From: Candidatus Thorarchaeota archaeon
GTDB lineage: Archaea > Asgardarchaeota > Thorarchaeia > Thorarchaeales > Thorarchaeaceae
Length of the DNA stretch: 8,927 nucleotides
Direction of reading: 5' to 3'
Assembly: GCA_016840385.1 (NCBI GenBank)
Contig: JAEOSL010000134.1
Coordinates: 1-8,927, forward strand
Below are positions 6,290-8,927 of the stretch, piece after piece. The position numbers and the translations under genes were made by a program. Numbering within the stretch: the first letter of the stretch is position 1; every line of letters begins with the position of its first letter. Below the pieces are notes generated by a model. The model had not been told where the DNA came from and searched no databases. It was given only the letters and a program-made list of their open reading frames with translations.

Positions 6290-6568
6290 GTGCGTGAGAC
6301 CCCAGAGTCTCGATACGATCTATACCGTACGGCTAAGAAACATGAAGCCCACGGCAGATACGATAAAGCTCTTGCAGCATACGCTAAGGCAATAGAAATC
6401 AGTGCAGATTATACTCATGCCTGGTTTTACAAGAGTCGCCTTCACTATCAATTACATCAGTACAAGGAAGCAAAGAGTTGTGCAGAAAAAGCGCTTGAAC
6501 TATCCCCTAGCTGGGAGCAACATATCCGCACTATCATCGAAAACTGTGATTGTGAGATCAAACCCTAA
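6290..6568 (+). CDS. Small TPR-repeat protein
   Basis: The 92-residue product consists almost entirely of two tetratricopeptide units at about 10-40 and 44-74. The pattern is A-x-x-H-E-A-H-G-R-Y-D-K-A-L-A-A-Y, then A44-W-F-Y-K-S-R-L-H-Y, then A-x-x-x-A-E-K-A-L-E-L-S-P. A short tail with N85-C-D-C-E-I-K-P follows. Two to three repeats are too few for a long superhelix, so a small adaptor or dimerising module is likely; the partner is unknown. The start must be GTG at 6290 because TAA at 6284-6286 is in frame upstream. The ribosome-binding site is strong and the gene seems to have its own promoter, so it is probably not a fixed part of the mutase operon. It resembles the TPR protein at the left edge, including the A-W-F-Y-K segment. 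Its stop codon lies in the hairpin shared with the convergent aldolase gene. Confidence 0.82.
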   Translation: MRETPESRYDLYRTAKKHEAHGRYDKALAAYAKAIEISADYTHAWFYKSRLHYQLHQYKEAKSCAEKALELSPSWEQHIRTIIENCDCEIKP

Positions 6569-6579
6569 CGTATAGGGTT
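6561..6579. terminator. Bidirectional terminator hairpin between convergent genes
   Basis: AACCCTA (6561-6567) pairs perfectly with TAGGGTT (6573-6579) around the loop ACGTA. The plus-strand TPR stop codon (6566-6568) and the minus-strand aldolase stop codon (complement of 6578-6580) both fall in or at the edge of it. The plus strand continues with the T-rich ATTCTGTTCT. Seven pairs make a moderate stem, so function as a terminator is plausible but not certain. Confidence 0.5.
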
Positions 6580-7621
6580 ATTCTGTTCTAAGGATCTTAT
6601 TGAGGACTTCCGCAACCCTGATGGTATCATCACGGTCCACCATTCGATTCAAGACCATTCTAGCTCGCTTGCCGTACTTGCCATAGATGAGAATATTCTC
6701 CTTAGCAAGTTCTTGCGAGAGTTTCATTGTATCAAATGGTAAATTATCTAGACCCAGGAATAGAATATTGGTATCTGGTTTGTCGGTAATCAGACCGGGA
6801 ATATCTTGGACACTATCGTACAACAATCTTGCATTATCATGGTCATCTTTCAATCTATCAACCATTGTTTCAAGTGCTACGATCATCGGGGCAGCGATGA
6901 TACCAGCCTGTCTCATTCCACCCCCAAGTCTCTTTCTGATACGATGACTCTCATGAATGAATTCTTCAGTACCTGCTATTATCGACCCGACTGGAGCCGA
7001 AAGACCCTTGCTTAAGCAAATCTGTACCGAATCTACTTCTTCAACTAGTTTCTTTGGTGGAATATCTAGAGCAACTGCTGCGTTGAATAGACGAGCTCCA
7101 TCACAGTGAATTTTGAGACCATGCTGACGAGCCACTGAGGTAAGTGCCTTGACCTGTTCTGGTGTGATAACTGTTCCACCTGCGTAGTTGTGCGTATTCT
7201 CAATAACGACCATTGCTGTCTTTGCTAAATGTGCATCATCATGATTGATTGCTTTTTCAAGGGTTTCAGGAAGAATATATCCTCTAACACTATTCACAGG
7301 TTTGGGAAATAGTCCACCTAATGATGACATTGCTCCTGATTCATAGAGATAGGTATGGGATGTTTCTTCGATGACAATCTCATCTCCACGTGAAGCTTGA
7401 GCGAGTAGTGAGATCACATTCCCTTGGGTTCCTGATGTAACAAGTAATGCAGATTCTTTTCCAAGTATCTTGGCTGCTTTCTCCTGAAGTTCGTGGATGA
7501 CCTCGTCTTCCCCAATCACATCATCACCAAATCTACCGGCTTTGTGAGCTTGGACAATCGCATCAATCATTTCATCAGTAGGTTGAGTGACGGTATCACT
7601 TCGCAGGTCAATGGTCTTCAT
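6578..7621 (-). CDS. Threonine aldolase, PLP-dependent (beta-eliminating lyase family)
   Basis: The 347-residue protein is a fold-type I PLP enzyme of the family PF01212, full length. Landmarks are the N-terminal D5-L-R-S-D-T-V-T-x-P, F31-G-D-D-V-I-G-E-D, S63-G-T-Q-G-N (phosphate binding), H89 in the cofactor-stacking position, D174-G-A-R177 (pyridine nitrogen contact), the Schiff-base lysine K205 in L-S-K-G, and R231-L-G-G-G-M-R-Q-A-G. It should cleave L-threonine or L-allo-threonine to glycine and acetaldehyde; stereospecificity cannot be read from the sequence. I36 stands where many relatives have tyrosine. The ATG at 7619-7621 is the only good start; a GAGGGA (complement of 7639-7644) is 17 nt away, too far for a normal ribosome-binding site. 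It lies 77 bp downstream of the C45-like gene on the same strand and may be cotranscribed with it. Confidence 0.92.
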   Translation of the reverse strand: MKTIDLRSDTVTQPTDEMIDAIVQAHKAGRFGDDVIGEDEVIHELQEKAAKILGKESALLVTSGTQGNVISLLAQASRGDEIVIEETSHTYLYESGAMSSLGGLFPKPVNSVRGYILPETLEKAINHDDAHLAKTAMVVIENTHNYAGGTVITPEQVKALTSVARQHGLKIHCDGARLFNAAVALDIPPKKLVEEVDSVQICLSKGLSAPVGSIIAGTEEFIHESHRIRKRLGGGMRQAGIIAAPMIVALETMVDRLKDDHDNARLLYDSVQDIPGLITDKPDTNILFLGLDNLPFDTMKLSQELAKENILIYGKYGKRARMVLNRMVDRDDTIRVAEVLNKILRTE

Positions 7622-7698
7622 ACTTTTTGTATAGATGTTCCCTCGATTTAGCCTTGTGGTTTGTGCTCAATCGGAAATGAAGAACCATTTGATGTGAC

Positions 7699-8517
7699 CT
7701 AATCAAAGGGATACATCTGTTTAGCACGATTCATTATCTCGTCATCTGCAGGGAATATTAGTGGGATTGCAGTGTACTCTGTTTCACATGGATTACCTCT
7801 AGCAACGTTGAAGACGATTTTTGGTCTTCCAGATTCAGGGCTGTAATCCACCTCGATAACATAACTCATTGTGGTCTTGGTTTCACTTGCACCACCTGGA
7901 TGACAACATAGACTTGTAGGTCCTGGTGCATCACCATGGTCTTTTAGCATCGCAAAGACATCATCAACTGTTTTCACTTGGCGTATCAAATCATAGCCGC
8001 GTTCCACTCTTTGCACAGATTGATCGTAAGCATCTCCTTCGGAACGTAGGGTTTCTTCCGTATCTAGCATAATATGATGACTTGTTCTTAGAACGCGTCG
8101 CTCTGACCATTCAATTGAATGTTCATTTCCTGCTAGTTCGAGTCCAAGCATGCTATCGTTGTCTGCAAGTATCAAATTACCCCACTGGTATTTCCTTCCA
8201 GTTTGAAGCGTATCTACAGTCATGCTTAGACCGTCTTCAGCATCTTTTGTGAACATCAATAATTGCTCTGTGAGTAAGTGGTATGATGGGTCACTTGTAT
8301 TCTTGACATGCGTATTCGCAATAGCTAGACCGTTTCTGTTAACTCCAATTGCCAAGCCCCCTATTTCTTCGGTAACGTTGTTGACGCCTCTAATCCCAAA
8401 ACTATCGATATCGTAGAATATCTCGTCACGATGGTCTTGGATAGTCATGTCTCGATTTTTGAATAGAAGTGTTTTCTTGTATTTTGGGAGAATTACTGCA
8501 CCTGCGAAACTTGGCAT
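7699..8517 (-). CDS. C45-like Ntn-hydrolase family protein, expected cysteine absent
   Basis: The sequence resembles the acyl-CoA:6-aminopenicillanic acid acyltransferase / C45 peptidase group of N-terminal-nucleophile hydrolases. Counted from the GTG at 8526, it shows L-L-F-K-N24-R-D-M, the family's G-x-N-x-N-G-L-A-I-A-N-T (61-72), W115-G-N-L-I-L-A-D, T148-S-H-H and the C-terminal S205-L-C-C-H-P-G-G then T-T-M-S-Y-V-I-E-V. These enzymes usually open with Met-Cys or process to a free N-terminal Cys that attacks an amide. Here the region reads M4-P-S-F-A-G-A-V with no Cys. It could be inactive, use another residue such as S6, or have changed role. Possible starts are ATG at 8517 (preferred, aligns best with the family start) and GTG at 8526; TAG at 8530-8532 blocks earlier ones. 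It is about 272 residues from the ATG. The substrate is unknown. Confidence 0.72.
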   Translation of the reverse strand: MPSFAGAVILPKYKKTLLFKNRDMTIQDHRDEIFYDIDSFGIRGVNNVTEEIGGLAIGVNRNGLAIANTHVKNTSDPSYHLLTEQLLMFTKDAEDGLSMTVDTLQTGRKYQWGNLILADNDSMLGLELAGNEHSIEWSERRVLRTSHHIMLDTEETLRSEGDAYDQSVQRVERGYDLIRQVKTVDDVFAMLKDHGDAPGPTSLCCHPGGASETKTTMSYVIEVDYSPESGRPKIVFNVARGNPCETEYTAIPLIFPADDEIMNRAKQMYPFD

Positions 8518-8552
8518 GAGAATCACACACTAACCAATTGCTCATTCGAGCA

Positions 8553-8566
8553 GAATATAAGTTATC
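8553..8566 (-). promoter_or_regulatory. Candidate BRE/TATA promoter of the C45-like gene
   Basis: Read on the minus strand this is GATAACTTATATTC, with the TATA core at the complement of 8555-8560. Initiation would fall near 8531, giving a leader of about 14 nt before the ATG at 8517, or about 5 nt before the GTG at 8526. On the plus strand the same bases read GAATATAAGTTATC and could also serve birA, so the element may be shared. Confidence 0.45.
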
Positions 8567-8615
8567 ACTGTATTTTCACCTCGAACGAAAACTGAATATC
8601 GAGGTCTAGAATCCA

Positions 8616-8927
8616 ATGGTTGATTTGAACTTGCTAAAGAATGGTTTCAATCTCTCAGTTCTAAAATTGAACGTGAAGACATTCGAGACCATTGATTCGA
8701 CCAATGTAGAGGCCAAACGCAAAATTGTTGATGGGAACAAACAGGATCTTCTAATTGTTTCATCACGTCAAACCGCCGGTAGAGGGCGACTAACTAGAAC
8801 ATGGTTCTCACCCGAAGGAGGGCTGTACTTTTCCTTAGTTTTGAGACCTCGGCTTGGACCTCAATTTGCTCCACTAGCCAGTCTTCTCTGTGGGTGTGCT
8901 GTAGCAAAGGGACTTCAATCACTTGGA
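8616..8927 (+). CDS. birA: Biotin-protein ligase, N-terminal part (cut by window edge)
   Basis: The frame is open from ATG 8616 to the right edge (104 codons). It shows the catalytic-domain signatures of biotin-[acetyl-CoA carboxylase] ligases: D27-S-T-N30 near the start; S50-R-Q-T-A-G-R-G-R58, the biotinyl-AMP binding loop; and T62-W-F-S-P-E-G-G-L-Y-F-S-L-V-L-R-P as the following strand pair. Only about 20 residues precede the catalytic core, so the N-terminal DNA-binding domain of the E. coli repressor-ligase is absent and this should be a monofunctional ligase. It activates biotin with ATP and transfers it to a lysine of a biotin carboxyl carrier protein. Such carriers form part of propionyl-CoA carboxylase or methylmalonyl-CoA decarboxylase, which would connect it with the nearby mutase operon. 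GAGG at 8601-8604 is a weak, distant ribosome-binding site. The C-terminal part lies outside the window. Confidence 0.92.
   Translation, partial: MVDLNLLKNGFNLSVLKLNVKTFETIDSTNVEAKRKIVDGNKQDLLIVSSRQTAGRGRLTRTWFSPEGGLYFSLVLRPRLGPQFAPLASLLCGCAVAKGLQSLG

Noticed and set aside
6288..6395. A 35-codon small gene starting at the ATG before the TPR start.
   Set aside because: It lies almost entirely inside the TPR gene in another frame and its peptide shows no recognisable features. It is kept only as a possible regulatory start.

Overview
The window looks archaeal. Several upstream regions carry BRE/TATA-like elements, the clearest being the CGAAAG-CCTTTATAT block before the methylmalonyl-CoA operon. 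Ribosome-binding sites of the GAGGTG/AGGAGG type coexist with frequent TTG and GTG starts. A surface protein ends in a C-terminal membrane anchor followed by RKK, and a one-pass membrane protein carries a cytoplasmic winged helix (COG2512-like). This style resembles Asgard archaea, perhaps a Thorarchaeia-like lineage, but that placement is inferred from style and not from any marker gene.

Layout from left to right. Positions 1-157 (minus) hold the start of a TPR protein cut by the window edge. A 235-bp divergent intergenic region separates it from a secreted, membrane-anchored surface protein (393-1553, plus) with a Met/His-rich N-terminus and an EF-hand-like loop. A GC-rich hairpin follows, then a membrane-anchored HTH protein (1685-2674, plus). 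The core is a four-gene plus-strand operon (2754-6230): cobalamin-binding small subunit of methylmalonyl-CoA mutase, MeaB/ArgK GTPase chaperone, mutase large subunit and methylmalonyl-CoA epimerase. A small TPR gene with its own promoter and a strong ribosome-binding site follows (6290-6568). It converges on a minus-strand threonine aldolase (6578-7621), with both stop codons inside one hairpin. Upstream of the aldolase on the minus strand is an Ntn-hydrolase-like C45-family protein (7699-8517) that seems to lack the usual N-terminal cysteine. A divergently transcribed biotin-protein ligase (8616 onward) is cut by the right edge.

How the genes work together. The operon supplies the epimerase, mutase and mutase chaperone needed to interconvert (S)-methylmalonyl-CoA, (R)-methylmalonyl-CoA and succinyl-CoA. 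The catalytic residues seen (K13/D17/H19 in the small subunit; Y86, R204 and H241 in the large one) fit methylmalonyl-CoA rather than isobutyryl-CoA as substrate. Biotin ligase would activate a biotin-dependent acyl-CoA carboxylase or decarboxylase, the usual partner step between propionyl-CoA and methylmalonyl-CoA, but no carboxylase gene lies in the window. The HTH protein just upstream could regulate the operon; this rests on position only.

The window is mostly conventional metabolism. The points most worth checking are the small subunit-MeaB-large subunit order, which mirrors the domain order of the fused mutase IcmF; the C45-like protein without its expected nucleophile; and the surface protein with putative metal-binding features. 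I saw no convincing sign of a wholly new system, CRISPR array, mobile element, tRNA or rRNA.
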